DNA of 64,000 nucleotides. Source: Aphidius gifuensis (Eukaryota > Arthropoda > Insecta > Hymenoptera > Braconidae). Positions 21,331 to 35,061 of this stretch are shown one piece after another. The notes under the pieces were generated by a model. The model made no database searches and had not been told where the DNA came from. It saw only the letters and a program-made list of their open reading frames with translations. The translations under genes were made by a program, and so were the position numbers. The stretch covers positions 16,518,469 to 16,582,468 of the forward strand of contig NC_057790.1 of the NCBI RefSeq assembly GCF_014905175.1, in the 5' to 3' direction. Numbering within the stretch: position 1 is the stretch's first letter; each line of letters opens with the position of its first letter.

Positions 21331-24300
21331 ATGGTGGATTTGCAAATATCAAAAAATAATTCAGAAACTCTTTGCAAGCTCCAGTATCAATATTTTACTC
21401 CACCAAAAGGAGGTCAGTCTTTCGAAAAGAAAAAATAACTTCTATATAAAATTCTATACACAATATATATACATATAAACTTTAAATTACATTAAATAAA
21501 TAAACATTTAATGTATTGCTTTTTGTTATAAAAAGAAATTTGGTGCAGCGCAGCCTGGGATTCAATTCTTTGTTGGCCTCCAATATCATCATCGACAACA
21601 TCAAAACAGAGATGTCCTCTTGACAATGGAGTCGATACTTCAAGTAAATATTATAAATATTTTACATTAACTCATATTATTTTATTTATTATTTTCAATT
21701 CAAGTTCACAAAAAATTATATTTGAATCTTTTTATGATAATCATTAAAATATAAAAAAAGTTTTTAAAAATAAATATAGATATATGCAATAGAAACAAAG
21801 TAAAGTATCGGTTTTCTTGCTAAAACACATGTCTATATATACCTGTACATCATTAAAAGTATACTGAATAAAACGTGGACAGTATCAAGACAAATATATT
21901 CAAATAATATGTGACTTTTGCTGCTGCAAATTTATCCCAATACAAAGAAACTCAAATATTATGTCGACTTTTATTTATTTTTTACTTTTTAGCAAAAATT
22001 GTTTAAACATTTGAGGCATGATTTTGAAATGTTTAACTTTTGGTATTATTATAACTTTTCATCTTGGCAAAATTGGATTCTTTTTTTTTTTTTTTTTTTT
22101 TTTGTATAAGGTAAAACTTTATAAGCCTCAGATTACACTGCACATATTAGTGTTATGTAAAAAAAAAATTCTTTTCCTTTTGGATCTTTCCGAAATCTTT
22201 GCTTGGAAGATAAGAGAGAGATTAAAAACCTTAAAAGAATAAAAATGTCTTTTTTTTTCAAGGTAAAGCTTTTGTCATTTATTGATGTAGACGATAAAAT
22301 CTACTTTATAAATAAGTAGGTATATATATATTGAGTACACTTAAATATGCAAATTTATTTTCAAATTCACATCAGAGCGATGCAATTTTATAATCAGTTT
22401 ATTATTGCATAGAATTATTATTATTATTATTCTTATCGAATTTTGAAGTAATTTTTAAATATTTAAAATATACAAGTTATAAATTTCATTACTCGAATAC
22501 AATAGTCAGGACATTAAGATTCGTCTCTGGGGATTTTATTTACTCTTTTCTCGTTTTCCTTCTTCATGTTTTAACAATGTGACAATTGAAAAGCTCTGTT
22601 TGGTTTGGAAAGACCAAATATGAGTAGAAAAAGAGAAATAATAATAAAACATGAACTGAGAAATAATACAGTAGAAAAAAAAGCTACATCTGGTAATTGT
22701 CATACAAAACAAGCACTCATCTATTCTATGTGCACTTGTATATATTTTTGTACATACACTTCTTACTTTATCACTATTGTTACTCTATTCTTGCAAAAAT
22801 AGTAAGCCCCCAAAGTGGTCAGGTGTCAACAAAAGTGAAAAGAGGCCAACACCTATCGATAGATTCAAAAAGTTATTTATAAAAAAAATAGTTTATCAAT
22901 TCAGCATTTACGAATTTTTAACCAAATGAAAAAAAGTAATAAGTAGTGAAATTTCAATAAGTCAATATATTTTTGTGAATTATACTAGTTTTTTGTTGCA
23001 AAAAGAATATCATGAATAAATAAAAAAAATAATAAATAACTAAAATAAAAATATAGCCAATTTTTTCATATTTTTGTTTTTCTAAAAAGTTTCAATTTTA
23101 TGTTGCATCATCTCATATATAGTATCATTGTGTTGCACCACTGTTACTGTAAAGGTATGTGTATTGAAATATACGATAAAAAATCAAAACAAATTCAATG
23201 CATAAAAACTCTTTGATCGCATATTTCTTGTAGGTACTCTTTTTTCACATGTGGAAATAATTTAGGTGCATAACTTTGTAGATAAACTTGAAATGATATA
23301 ACAACAATAGTGACAAAAAAAAAAAACATATTTATTGAATGAATAAAAGCTATTGAATTTTTTTTTAATAACAGTACCAATATATAATCAATATACATGT
23401 AATACTGATCACATAAATAAATTATTATTATTTAAATTGTAACATGTTAAAATTTTTACTTTTGAATTCAAAGTTACTATCACGTGGATCATTCATTATT
23501 GATCATTTATTGTCATTATTATTTTTTATCATGAGCGATATGCTCTCTTGTAATACTCTTTGTCCTTTGATTGCTCTCATCATCACCTTGACTGATTTTA
23601 TGGTCATACAAATAATTATTTTTAATGATGATGAAAAAAAAACTGAAAACTGCCATTATTATTTCATACGTATGTGACCTGTTTTATAAAAAATTTATAG
23701 CCTATAATGTTCATGTGACTTTTTTTACCCTCGAAATAGCCGTTATGTATGTATTTTTCTTTTGAAGCTTTCATTAATTTTGAAATTCAGTATGAGTCAA
23801 ATAACTGGTTTGTCGAAAGGTAGAAAATGTATGTTATTGTGTTATTGGGAATTCAATATCATGTTTTTCTCATATGTGTATTTTTGCATATATCAGTGTT
23901 TCTTGAAATAGATCAGAATATACTTTTTCATTTGAATATATATTTTATTATTATTGACAATTTTATTTGATACTCGAGCATTGCACAGGTAAACTATTAA
24001 TTTAATTTTTATTAAATTCTGTTTTTTTTTTTTATTAAAGAATTTGCGGAAAGACGATGTAGTGTGAATGGAAGCTGGGAGGGTCGTGGAAAATTTGGTG
24101 AACAAGATTCTCCAAATGGCTGGACAAATTATACACCCTGTTTCACCCCAGAAATGCTGATGCTCATACGAAAACTTTATGCGGGTACCAAGGATGCAGC
24201 AAAGGTATTTACATATTTTTAAAGTACTTTTATATGTTTACTTTTAAACAGTTAATTAAAGCTTCGTTCTTTTTTATTCGTTAAATATTATTTAAACAAA

Positions 24301-27300
24301 CAATTAAGTATTACTGAAGCAAGTTCAACTATATACAAAATTTGATGATTTATTTATTTAATTAACATTTTGTATATGGCAAGTTTAATTGCACAAAGTT
24401 TGTGCATCAAGTTAATTATATATATATATTTTTTTTTTATTAAACTTTATAGAATGTGGTTTAGTTGTTATTGAGCTTAGACTTTTTTATTTTTACTAAA
24501 TAATATTTCTATTTGTATAAATATAAAAGAATCTAGTGACAATGACAATCAAGTGAGCTTTGACTTTTCAATTGACACAACCCAATTTTATATTTTTTCT
24601 AACTCCAATAAATCACTTGAAAGACTATTGGAGTTATTGAAATATCATTTAAAAGTTTTAAAAACTTTTTCAATAAGTGTTTTTTTTTTACTTTAAAAAA
24701 TTATAGAATTTTTCATTTAAAATATATTTACGCTATTCAACAATAGAATATTGCTAATTAAATATTAAATTCTATTTTTAGAGTTGCAGCCATATATGTA
24801 TAGAGATATTTTTTGAAGTTCAATATTTACAGTTTAGCTACGAAAACGTTTTACAATACTGTAGTTACAGTCTAAAACTTAATAAGTTTCTTTTCTCTAT
24901 GTACACTATTTTAAGTACACCAGATTACTCGAGATTACTAAAACACTTTGCCACTTTTTTTTTTTTTTTTTTTTTTGAGGTCAAGTACGACACGAAGTTT
25001 TTTATTTTTTTTCAACAGTTTTAATATGCTTGTTCCTATATATATGATATACTACGATGTGACTACATAGAAATACATAAAATTTCTACAAAAGCTGTAG
25101 TAAATAAAAATTTGAATGTTTATTTTCTATTGAAACTGAACCAACATTTTTTTTTGTCATTGATGGTTTTAAACGATTTATTATTATTATCATTATTATT
25201 ATTTGATGTTCTGTTTTTAGCTAAGACTAGAAATTGCAGAAGCAACAAGGACTTTAGAGTTTGTGGGATTAAGTATATCATTGGCAGCTTTGGTTATTTC
25301 ACTAACTATATTTTGTCGATTCAGGTTAGTTAAATGTTTGTATGACTAATATTATATCATTATTAATAATAGCAAATATAATAATATATAATAATATCAA
25401 ATAAAAGTATCAAAGTTAAAAAATTAATAAAAATTCATATATATTGCAAGGCTGCTGGAAAAAAAAATTTAGTCAAGACAAACAAAAAAAGTCTTATGTA
25501 TTTCAGATCATTGAGAAACACAAGAACGAGAATTCACAAAAATTTATTTGTCGCGATGGTTATTCAGGTTTTAATTAGATTGACCTTGTACATAGATCAG
25601 GCATTATTAAAATCTTCTGTTTATGGACCAAAACAAGGAATCAATAACACGGTAAGTTCAACAAATATAGAGGAAAAAAATTCAAGGAAAAAATAACTTT
25701 ATATAATTTTAATTTATTCGTTTTATTTTTTTGGATTTTTTTTAGCCCATTTTGTGCGAAGCGAGCTATGTACTTCTTGAATATGCAAGAACAGCAATGT
25801 TTATGTGGATGTTTGTAGAAGGTTTTTTTCTACATAATATGGTTACTGGTAAGAAAAATAAATTTATAATGTCAATTTAAAAACCAGGTTCATCTAGAAT
25901 AATGAGCAAATTTAAATTAGAGATCTCATACGTATTTCCATAACTGTGGTTTTTGAAAACCCCAGCAAATTTGAAGATTATTTATTTTGATATTTTATTG
26001 GCTATTGTCGTTTGAAATTTTTGATGTTTATGATATTATAATATGTATGGAAAACAATATCGCATCTCATAAGTCATGAGACACATCATATACTATTGAA
26101 ATTTATATCATATACAATTTAGTTTTTATCTATTTAACTATTGTCATTATAATTTATTCACTAACCCTATATACATGCATAGTCACATGAGTAATTCAGT
26201 CAGTTTAATTTAATTGTTCTAATTGCATTAAGAGAATTTAATGATTATGTGTTCTATTTATACTTCGTGAATGTAGAATAGTTTGGCAAATTTATTGTGA
26301 AATTTGTCTGTTTAATTCACTGTACTAATCTAATTTTTCATTAATGATAATATTAGTCTCAGTTTTTCACCAAGCATCATATTATCGTATATATCGATTG
26401 ATCGGCTGGGGTCTTCCAATTGTCATGACATCAGGCTGGGCACTTGTCACAGCACTTAACTATCATCCATCAAAGTAAGTCTCACAATTTGATTATTAAA
26501 TATTTATTATATTTTTATAATTAAATGACACGTTATAATTATTAACAGATGCTGGTGGGGATACAATCTTTCAGTTTACTTTTGGATTTTAGAAGGTCCA
26601 CGAATGGCTATAATTTTGGTACAAATGAATCATTATAAAATTTTCTTAAGCAATATATAAATGTTGGTGTTATTTAATTTTTAAAATATACATTTTTGTT
26701 TACAGCTTAATTTTCTGTTTTTGTTAAATATTGTTCGAGTTCTAGTTGTTAAACTACGACAAAGTCATTCTAGTGAAATTGAACAAGCAGGGTGAGTTGT
26801 TTTAACGTTATATTGTTTCAGAATATTAAACTTTATTTTTGTTTAATATATTTATTAATTTTATATAGAAAAGCAGTTAGAGCAGCTGTTGTATTACTTC
26901 CACTTTTAGGAATAACAAATTTAGTTTCAATGACGAGTGCACCATTAGACAAAACGTTTTGGTTTGGAATGTGGTCATATACAACTCATTTCATGACTTC
27001 CTTTCAAGGATTATTTATTTCAACACTATATTGTTTTTTAAATGGAGAAGTAAAATATTTAATTTTATAAATTTTAATTATTTTTTATTAGTTTTTTTAT
27101 AGTTAAAATTAATTTAGGTGAGACTTGCAGTGAAAAAATCAATATCAGTATATTTATCATTGAGAACGGCAGAGCCAAACAATCAAAGACGATCTACATT
27201 GGGTGCTAGTCAACCACCCCAATTAATATCAGGTAAATTAAAATGAAATTTATTGAAATTCATTAATAGTGAAATAATCATTTACATATTTACTTAGTTA

Positions 27301-27373
27301 TTTTATTTTTTTGACAGTGATTGAAATGGAGCAACCGTCAGGAAGGTTCAACAGCTGGACTGGACTTTGTTGA
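21331..27373 (+). CDS. Pdfr: Pigment-dispersing factor receptor (class B GPCR)
   Basis: Twelve exons give 443 residues: 21331-21412, 21536-21643, 24041-24204, 25221-25324, 25507-25651, 25746-25848, 26357-26474, 26549-26618, 26706-26791, 26869-27049, 27118-27232 and 27318-27373. PDFR is the Gs-coupled receptor for the circadian neuropeptide PDF. The N-terminal hormone-receptor domain has its cysteine/tryptophan framework (CSAAWDSILCWPP, RRC, NGWTNYTPC). Seven transmembrane segments follow from about residue 131. Diagnostic PDFR stretches are CEASYVLLEYARTAMFMWMF, FLHNMVTV, WILEGPRMAIILLNF and KAVRAAVVLLPLLGITNL. The kinship to PDFR rather than DH31 or DH44 receptors is strong from memory of the fly sequence. 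No signal peptide precedes residue 1, so an upstream coding exon may be missing. The C-terminal tail is short, about 55 residues after TM7, and ends SWTGLC. Introns 2 and 3 are the largest. Confidence 0.9.
21644..24040 (+). other. Pdfr: Large second intron of the PDF receptor gene
   Basis: 2.4 kb of AT-rich sequence with long homopolymer runs (for example T at 22081-22103). One further CACGTG occurs near 23473. No exon that fits the phases was seen. Confidence 0.6.
24205..25220 (+). other. Pdfr: Third intron of the PDF receptor gene
   Basis: About 1.0 kb of AT-rich sequence without recognisable features apart from T runs (24957-24975). Confidence 0.6.
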
Positions 27374-30300
27374 CACAAGAAAAATTCTTTGCCTCTCGAA
27401 CAACATGCCGAGTAAGTATAATAATATTTGTAAATATATTCCATTTGATTGAATATAAGTATACTCTCCCTCAATCAAAAACATACAAAGAATTTTATTG
27501 ATAAAAAGAATTTGTAAATTCTTGTTCATTCAGTTGAAAAAATTAGTTTGTATATTACATATATGCACAGTAAAAAAAAACCAAGTTTCTATTACTAGAA
27601 AAAAATAATAAATCCCAAATTACACATCACAAACTTTAAATAACAATAATTATTTTAGAAAATTTTCAATATAAAATTATAATAAGAATAATATACTGTA
27701 GAATAATAGAATAATACTGTATAAGAAAATTTCTTTATTTAGAATTTCTTTTCGTTTTCTCTCAGGGTAGAATATACATATACAAGGTAAAGTTTTATCA
27801 AGTATATGTACAAATTAGAACATTGCATTATTTAATTATATCAAATAAATTAGTATACCCTGAATTAATCATATTCACCGAACTAATATTTAGTTGTGTC
27901 AACTCAATCACATATTTAACTCAACTATATGTGATATATGATATAACTCAACTACATAATATATTGATATAATTGTTGTGATAATACTTCAAGTTTAGTG
28001 GATCTGTAAAAATATTGACTAAATTTAGAGTTTGAAAATTTAAAAATATGACTGATTAGGCATTAAAAAGCAACGGGATTGTTATTGAGTCGTTGCGTAA
28101 ATATTCGAGTTCCTGTGCACATACAATTTTTTTAAAAAAACTTGTATACTTGGATATAACAAAAGTTTTATTTTATTGTGCCGAGAAACCCAATAGAATT
28201 TGACATTGAAGTTTTGTTACGCAACGCCAATGACCGTGAAAAACTACAGGGTTATAACATCAATTTAAAGAGGACATATACCTCTGCATCTCTCTGTATA
28301 CACTAACCCAGTTTTGTAAAATTTAATCAGTCAAATGGGCTAAAACTTGTACACTTTACTGAGACAACTCCCCTTGGGTATGTACAAAAGTTTGTCTAGA
28401 AAATAAACGAAATAATGACAATAAATCTAAAGTAATATAAGTAAACATTCTCTGTTTATCAAGTTGGTATAGTATATGATTCCGTATATTTTTTTTTCAG
28501 TTTACACTAGCTATTTTTTTTTTCTATGTTCATCAACCCTTATAAACGCTATGATTAAATTCTTTTTCTCTTCGTAAATCCAAAATAAGAAAAATACACC
28601 TTAGCTTATTTTTCTTGTCTTGGTCTATATAGTCTTTGAAATATATAGTGAATTTAATCGTTTGTTTTTTTTTCTAATTTCAGGACAGGGGTCTGACCTT
28701 TGTGTCTTTTTTTTACGAATTATTATTGAACAAAATTGAATAACGAATTACCTCAGAATGAAAATGAAAAGTGAAAAAAATATAAACATTTCCGTACAGA
28801 ATATAGACTGATCTAAAAACAAATTAAAATTTGAAATTAATTTACTAAACACAGTATTAATTAATAACACAGTAATAAATTACAAATGAATTTTTTCACT
28901 CTTGAGTAAATATATATAAATTAGAGTTTATTAATAAGAATAAAAACGAAATCAATTATTTTAATTTACCGATGCAGAAAGAGTTAAAGAGAGGAAAAAA
29001 CAAAAGTTTATTATTACCATCTATTCTGTAAAGTTACAGCTCACACTGTAATATATAGTCAATGAAGAATATACCTCATAAATAACAACAATATCCGACT
29101 AATGAATCCAATTAGTTTTTTATTGTTTAAAATTTTTCAAGTGAATATATTCAATTTAAAACAAAACAAAAACATTTTTTTAGTCTTATGAAAGTATATA
29201 AAAACAAAGTGGTGCAAATACTATTACTAATATTATTATTATTATTATTTTCTGACATGACAACTGCATTGAAATTAATTTCTTTTTTTATGGATTGATT
29301 TGATCCATTTTTTAGTATACAAAATGCCAGAGCTATTAACTATTAAAATACTGAATTTAAACCAGGTATAACAACTACATTTATCAATTGTTTTTGTCTG
29401 AGGATAAAAAATAGATTTGAAATAATTTTTTTACGTAAGACTGAAATGGATTTACAATTAATGGTCAAATTAATAATTTAAAAAAACAATTAAGCATGTT
29501 TGTGTTTTTTAAAGCTTTCATACTTTTAAAGAAAAAAAGAATCATTTTAAGTATCATAATTACCTCCAATATAAAATACATTACTATTTTTTTTTTTTGT
29601 AAAAGTTTTCAATTCTGATTTTTTTTTTATAATGTATCTTTTCGAAAAAGAAAAAAACATAAAGTTTCTATAACGATAAAGTGTAAGCTTTTGAATAGTA
29701 CATTACTATTTCGAAATAAAAAAAATTATTATATTTTTGTTATTTATAAATAAATAGATCAAAATATGATTTCGTTTTTAATAAAATACATGCATGTTAT
29801 ATAATACACATAACTTTTTTCATAAGCTTGAAACTTTTGTCAAAGTGTCTTTACAAATACTCAGCTGTCTTCAACTAGAAACCCTTGGATGAAATCGAAA
29901 CTCTATATTATATTTGCATGTTAATTCAATAGAAAATAAACAAATTCAATATATGTTATTTAAAAATAAATTAAAAAATTCTTGTTTTAAGTTTAAGTTG
30001 TTTGTCTTGACATGAACAAACTTTCCAAAGGATCGGAGCTAGAAAAAGTACAATTAAATATTAAGCAAATGACACTATAAAGATTGTTCTCGTAAAAAAT
30101 TTTCCATAATGAATGTTGATGATTTTCTTTATTTGAAAATCAAGTTTTCTCGAGTAAACGACATTCATCTTGATCAGAAAATTTTAAATGAAAATAACAA
30201 TTCAACCTAACTTAATTACAGAGTGAAAAATATAATCAGATATTTATTTATACATGATTTTTTTATTTAAGACATGATAAAAAGTATCAATGTTACAGAA

Positions 30301-31192
30301 ATTATAAACCGTTGAAATTTTGATAAATTAAATTCAGTTTCCAATGGATGTTAATAATGAACATTGAATTTAAAAAAAAAAAAATTTTAATCACTGTTAA
30401 TGACATATGAAATTTATTGTAATGATGATAATTACAAAATTTTAATTTTCGTTGTGAGCTTTCAATGTATAGTTGCAGATTAATTACAAAAATGTATTAT
30501 AAATTTAAAAATAGTAAATTATAAAAATGTGTTCAAGTGTGTGGTAAAGCAAAATTTTGACTGCTTTAATAAAACCAAGATATACTTTATATAAAATTGA
30601 TTATTTTGCAAAATGTGTTGACTATGAAAATGTATTTTTTAATGTAATTTTATTGTAATTAAATAAAAGTGTGATAAATATTAACATAATGAGAAAAACA
30701 AATAATATATTTGACGAAAAAACTCTAGCAATTTAAGACTTGTCAATAGTTGGAATTGATGTTTAATTTGTTGTTATTGTTTAAATGGATAATTATTTAT
30801 GCACAAATAATTGAATATAAAACCATAAATATAATAAAACAAAAAATTATGTTTTATATTTCATAGGTTTTCATTTACTAAAATTATTTAAATAAATTAT
30901 GTGAAGAAATGTTTTTTCTTTTTTGCATTAATGATATAAAATAATAAATATTACGTCAATAAGTTTTACAAATTAAAATAAATAATTAACTAAGTTTGTT
31001 GATATAATTAATATTTATAAAGCTGATTTGAATGTTAAAAAAAAAATAACAAAACAAACAAACATTGTTATGAATAGAAAATTGATTCCTCTCTTAAATA
31101 TAAACTATCACAGATATTGTCTATATATTCCAGTCACTTTTTTAAGTTTAAATCAAACATAAAAGAAAAAAAAAAACGAAATTAACTGTTAT
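27374..31192. other. Region between the ends of Pdfr and Cab45
   Basis: The 3' ends of a plus-strand and a minus-strand gene face each other across 3.8 kb. The sequence is AT-rich with simple repeats (ATT/TTA run at 29230-29250). The first part probably holds the Pdfr 3' untranslated region. No coding frame was supported. Confidence 0.4.
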
Positions 31193-32501
31193 TTACCTTT
31201 TAAATTCGTCATGAAAACTCTTTTCAGTATCGACCATTTTACTGCCAAGAAATAAGTCAGCTTTACTAAGCACCTCAGAGAGTGTTAATCTTTTGTTATG
31301 ATTTGTATCAGAGACATCAATCAGATGCTGGGCTTCTTGGATTGCATGTCTTGGATTTCTCGGATCAATATACACCTGAAACATAAAATCGTAGATATAA
31401 AGTTATTTTCTCTTTCATAAACTTCAAGTAAAATATATAAAGATATGAAATTTACTTTACCAAAAGCTCAGTTCGATCAGCCATTCCATCAGAATTTTTA
31501 TCAATAAGATATCGGAATTCTTGTCGTCGACCTTCACTGCCTCCAATAATAGCTTTGGGTCGTGGTTCCTCATGTAGCTCAAGGGCAACACTGTCAACGG
31601 GTAAATCAGCAAATTCATCTTCTGTTAATTGTTCGTCACCATCACGATCTGTTGCAATTCAATCTTTTTATTAACATTAAAAATTAAAAGAAATAATATT
31701 TAAACTTCTTATCATACCAAACTTTTCAAACAGATCCTCAACCATTTGCAGCAAAGCTCGATGACTACTTTCTGGATCTTGAAATGTAACATTGAAATTC
31801 ATTTAGTCTCTTTAAATTTATATAATAATATGAGTAAATATGAAGTGTAACTCACGGGTAAAAGATAGAAATTCATCTAGAGTCAATATATCTGGATCAT
31901 TTCTGGCAGTTTCAGTCCATCTTGCTCGATCTCTCATAATACTTTCTTTTAAACTTCTTGTTAAAGCTCCATGTCTTTTATTGTGTGACAAAATATATGA
32001 CTCTGATAAGCCATGTGAACGAAGAAAATATGAATGATACTCATTCCAAGATATTTCACCATTACGTGGATTATTATCAATTGCTGTAAATAATCCTATA
32101 TTTTCTCTCATTGCTCGATCAATATGATCAACTATTTTTTTATGAATCCACCTTGATAGCTCATGGATATCAAGTTCAGAATTTTCATTTGCATCAGCTC
32201 TGTGAAATACATCTTCAAGCAAAAAACGTGGATTTTCTTGATTTTCTGCCTTTTCAATTTCATTTATTATGTCTGATTGTTTATAAGTGTGATTTTTATT
32301 ATAACTATCAGCATTATCATCTGCTACATTTGGTAAATTAAAAAGAAGATCTTTAAGTTTTTTTTCATCTTCTGATGAATTTTCATTATTCAATTTGATA
32401 TCACTATTATATTTTATTAACAAAAAACATATGTAAACAAAAAGTGGAACGAACACTGTCCAGCGAGTTATTCGTAAAAATTTAAGATCAAGTTTTCGCA
32501 T
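31193..32501 (-). CDS. Cab45: 45 kDa calcium-binding protein (Cab45/SDF4, CREC family)
   Basis: Exons 32501-31856, 31777-31718, 31648-31461 and 31375-31193 give 358 residues. Cab45 is a soluble calcium-binding protein of the secretory pathway lumen, involved in Golgi sorting of secreted cargo. A hydrophobic signal or signal-anchor segment lies at residues 14-29 (WTVFVPLFVYICFLLI). EF-hand loops are seen at about 103-114 (DANENSELDIHE), 142-153 (NNPRNGEISWNE), 236-247 (DRDGDEQLTEDE), 285-296 (DKNSDGMADRTE) and 321-332 (DTNHNKRLTLSE). A degenerate loop lies near 202 (DPDILTLDEF). Length and order agree with the family. The ending is FHDEFKR; relatives end at HDEF or HEEF. Here AAAAG is followed by GTAAATAA, which gives either KR-stop or a donor to an unseen exon. 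Confidence 0.92.
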
Positions 32502-33125
32502 ATTCGAATTCTAGAATGACAAAATTTTTTATAATATAAATAACAAAATAGGTATCACAAAAAAATTAAATATCAAGTATAGTCTTACTTACATAAATAT
32601 AATCACGAAAATTAGAGTGGTTGATCTGTCAATTCCTTCCAATATATACAGTATTAATAAATAAAATTCATCAGCACAGGACAAAATAACAGAAAAACCA
32701 CTGCCACATTATTTGTAGTGAAAAAATAGATACTTTCTATGTCGACATACATAGTATGTAGTTTGTTTATTACTTTTACTCCAATATGATCAATGGAAAT
32801 GAATAAATATAAATAATAATAATAAAGGGGAGTGTCCACTATGCAAGATTTTTGTGCACGTATGCCTCCAACTCCCCAAAAGTCTCCAGCGATGGGTAAT
32901 TTGCAGTAATCTGACCAAATCTGACGAACTTTTTGGGGCTCGGTGGTTATTTATAGGGAGTCAATTTAAAACTACCTTAAGGAATACATGGCATTTTCGA
33001 TATAAAGATGCATTCATTAATATTCGAAACTTATTATTAATTTACCACTCAATTTATTATCTGTGTATTTTTTTATATTTTTTGTCTGCAATTTTTCATA
33101 TTTATTTTCTAAAGACTGGAGTCCA

Positions 33126-33266
33126 CTAGCATAGTTTTCGACCAAAGTTCTATGCCATAGTCCATTTATTACCAGAATCATCTAGATTATTCCCAGTTAT
33201 CACTGAAAAAGTCAGTTGTTTCTGGTAATAAATAGACTATGGCATAGAACTTGATCGAATGTCTAG
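33126..33266. mobile_element. Hairpin MITE of about 140 bp
   Basis: CTAGCATAGTTTTCGACCAA then GTTCTATGCCATAG at 33126-33160 is inverted at about 33233-33266. Pairing goes on inward through CCATTTATTACCAGAA/TTCTGGTAATAAATAG. One arm of the same family occurs at about 1468-1505. Confidence 0.7.
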
Positions 33267-33604
33267 CTTGTTATATGTTTATAATTTATGTTTTCATAAA
33301 TGATTTAATTCAAATTTTTTTTAATTATAGAAATAAATGTAAACCGACACAAAATAGATATAAAAACAAGAATGAACCGCGAAAAAAGAAAAAGAAAAAT
33401 TTATAATAACTTTTGGAATACCAGTCGCAAAACAGCTCGCATAGTGTGCACTGCTAAATTTATGTAATAAATGAAAACTAAAATAAAACTAAATTTTCTA
33501 TTGTTAATTATAACTCTTGGTATTTTTATTTGTGTTACTCCAAATATGATGTCAAGATGAAGGTCCAAAAAAAATTTTTAAAAAAAAATCAATGTCCAGG
33601 TTAA

Positions 33605-33768
33605 TGCTGGTCAAAATGATTCTCCGACTTTCTCCGACCTTTTCTGACTTTTTTTTACTCAGGAGATTTCTTCGCCTGTTCTCCGGTTTTCTGATTTTTT
33701 TTCGTCTTTTACAATTTTTCTCCGCCTTTTTTTTCGATTTTTCTACGGAGAAATATTTCCGCAGGGCA
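33605..33768. mobile_element. Degraded MITE of the CTCCGAC family
   Basis: The ends resemble those of the element at 13565-13808 (left TGCTGGTCAAAATGATTCTC; right GGAGAAATATTTCCGCAGGG). The interior carries CTCCGACTTT and CTCCGCC units. The terminal repeats are now imperfect. Confidence 0.6.
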
Positions 33769-34908
33769 ATCATTAAAAAAAAAAAATAAAATAACATATG
33801 GTTATCAGCATCATCATTATCATCATCAAACAAAAATTAATTTAAAAAAAGGAGAATGCTTGAATAACAAAAATAAGAAACCAGAATAAATCAATTAAAA
33901 AGTTTTTTTCAAGCTAACTGTAATTTTTACAAATAATAGAATTATCAGTGTCTAAGGTTGATTATTAATCTATGATTAATTAACAAAAAATAAATAATAA
34001 CGTGTTTTTTCAAACTTAGAATTTAATACCAGACTCATACCTGGCTTATTTTATAAAGGATGGAAACACCTGGATGACCTTGGCGTACTTGAGATCGCTA
34101 CTCTTTCATTTCAAGACATACTCTTTTAAAATATAGTGTTACATTATTTTTTGAAATTTCTTCTACAATGCTTGTTATTTCTTTATTATTTTATAGATGT
34201 GCTTGAATATTTGAAATTATATATAAATTTGTCTAGCAGATTGGAATATATTAATAGAAACGTAATAAAATTCAAATCTTTATTTCTGTATGAACATTTA
34301 TTTTCTTCAATGATGATCCTTTCATGAAAATTGCTTCTTTAATATATGAAGGTCATTCTTATACAAGTGAACTTTGAGGTGTGTTGTGGGGGAGTACCCA
34401 TTCTACTACCGATCTCCTAGCTCCTGTTCCTAGATAGCGATATCAGGATAACATAGCACAAGCAGAACATAAGTGGAACTTGCTAGAGTCTGTAAAGAGT
34501 GAAAGTAATGTACAAAGAGGGGAGGACAATTTAAACCGTTTTCATTGCCTCTGCTAGCAATGTTGAAAGTTAAATTGTTGTAAACACAAACATTTATAAG
34601 GTATACTTTATGATCTCCTTGTACCACTGGTAGACTTGTTGTAAACAAACCGACATTCAAGAACGAAACAACAACAAATTATATTGCATTAAACCTTTAA
34701 TTACTTATTTAAAAAATTGTCATACAATTGTGAGTTACTGTTTTTACTAAAATCACATTAAATCTCAAAAAATAGTTCAAACAATCTTCTCATAGGATTT
34801 TTATGAACATGAAAAGCTCAGTTATTTTTACGTGCACAATGATGATATTTCTATTTGAATGGATTGCACTATAACTGGTGAGTTTAGTTTGACTTTGGCA
34901 GACGAAAT

Positions 34909-35061
34909 CTATTTGATATTTGCAGGACAATTTTCGGGTCGTGCTGATAAAACTTCTTTGATAATGATTTCGAATTCATTCATCCTCATTGATCGTACTT
35001 TGGCAATGAGCTTATCGACATTATTAATACCTAAGCCTTCAGTTGGTACTGCTTTTAGTGC
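34909..35061 (-). other. Possible isolated coding exon of about 51 codons
   Basis: On the minus strand an acceptor-like ATTATAAAG is followed by an open stretch beginning ALKAVPTEGLGINNVDKLIA and ending PENCPANIK at TAG 34911-34909. It looks helical and has better codon variety than its surroundings, but I recognise no family. No partner exon upstream (35062-35800) could be found. It may be a pseudogene piece, a transposon fragment or chance. Confidence 0.2.

Noticed and set aside
32111..32341. Plus-strand open frames across the first Cab45 exon
   Set aside because: They are complementary shadows of the EF-hand coding sequence.
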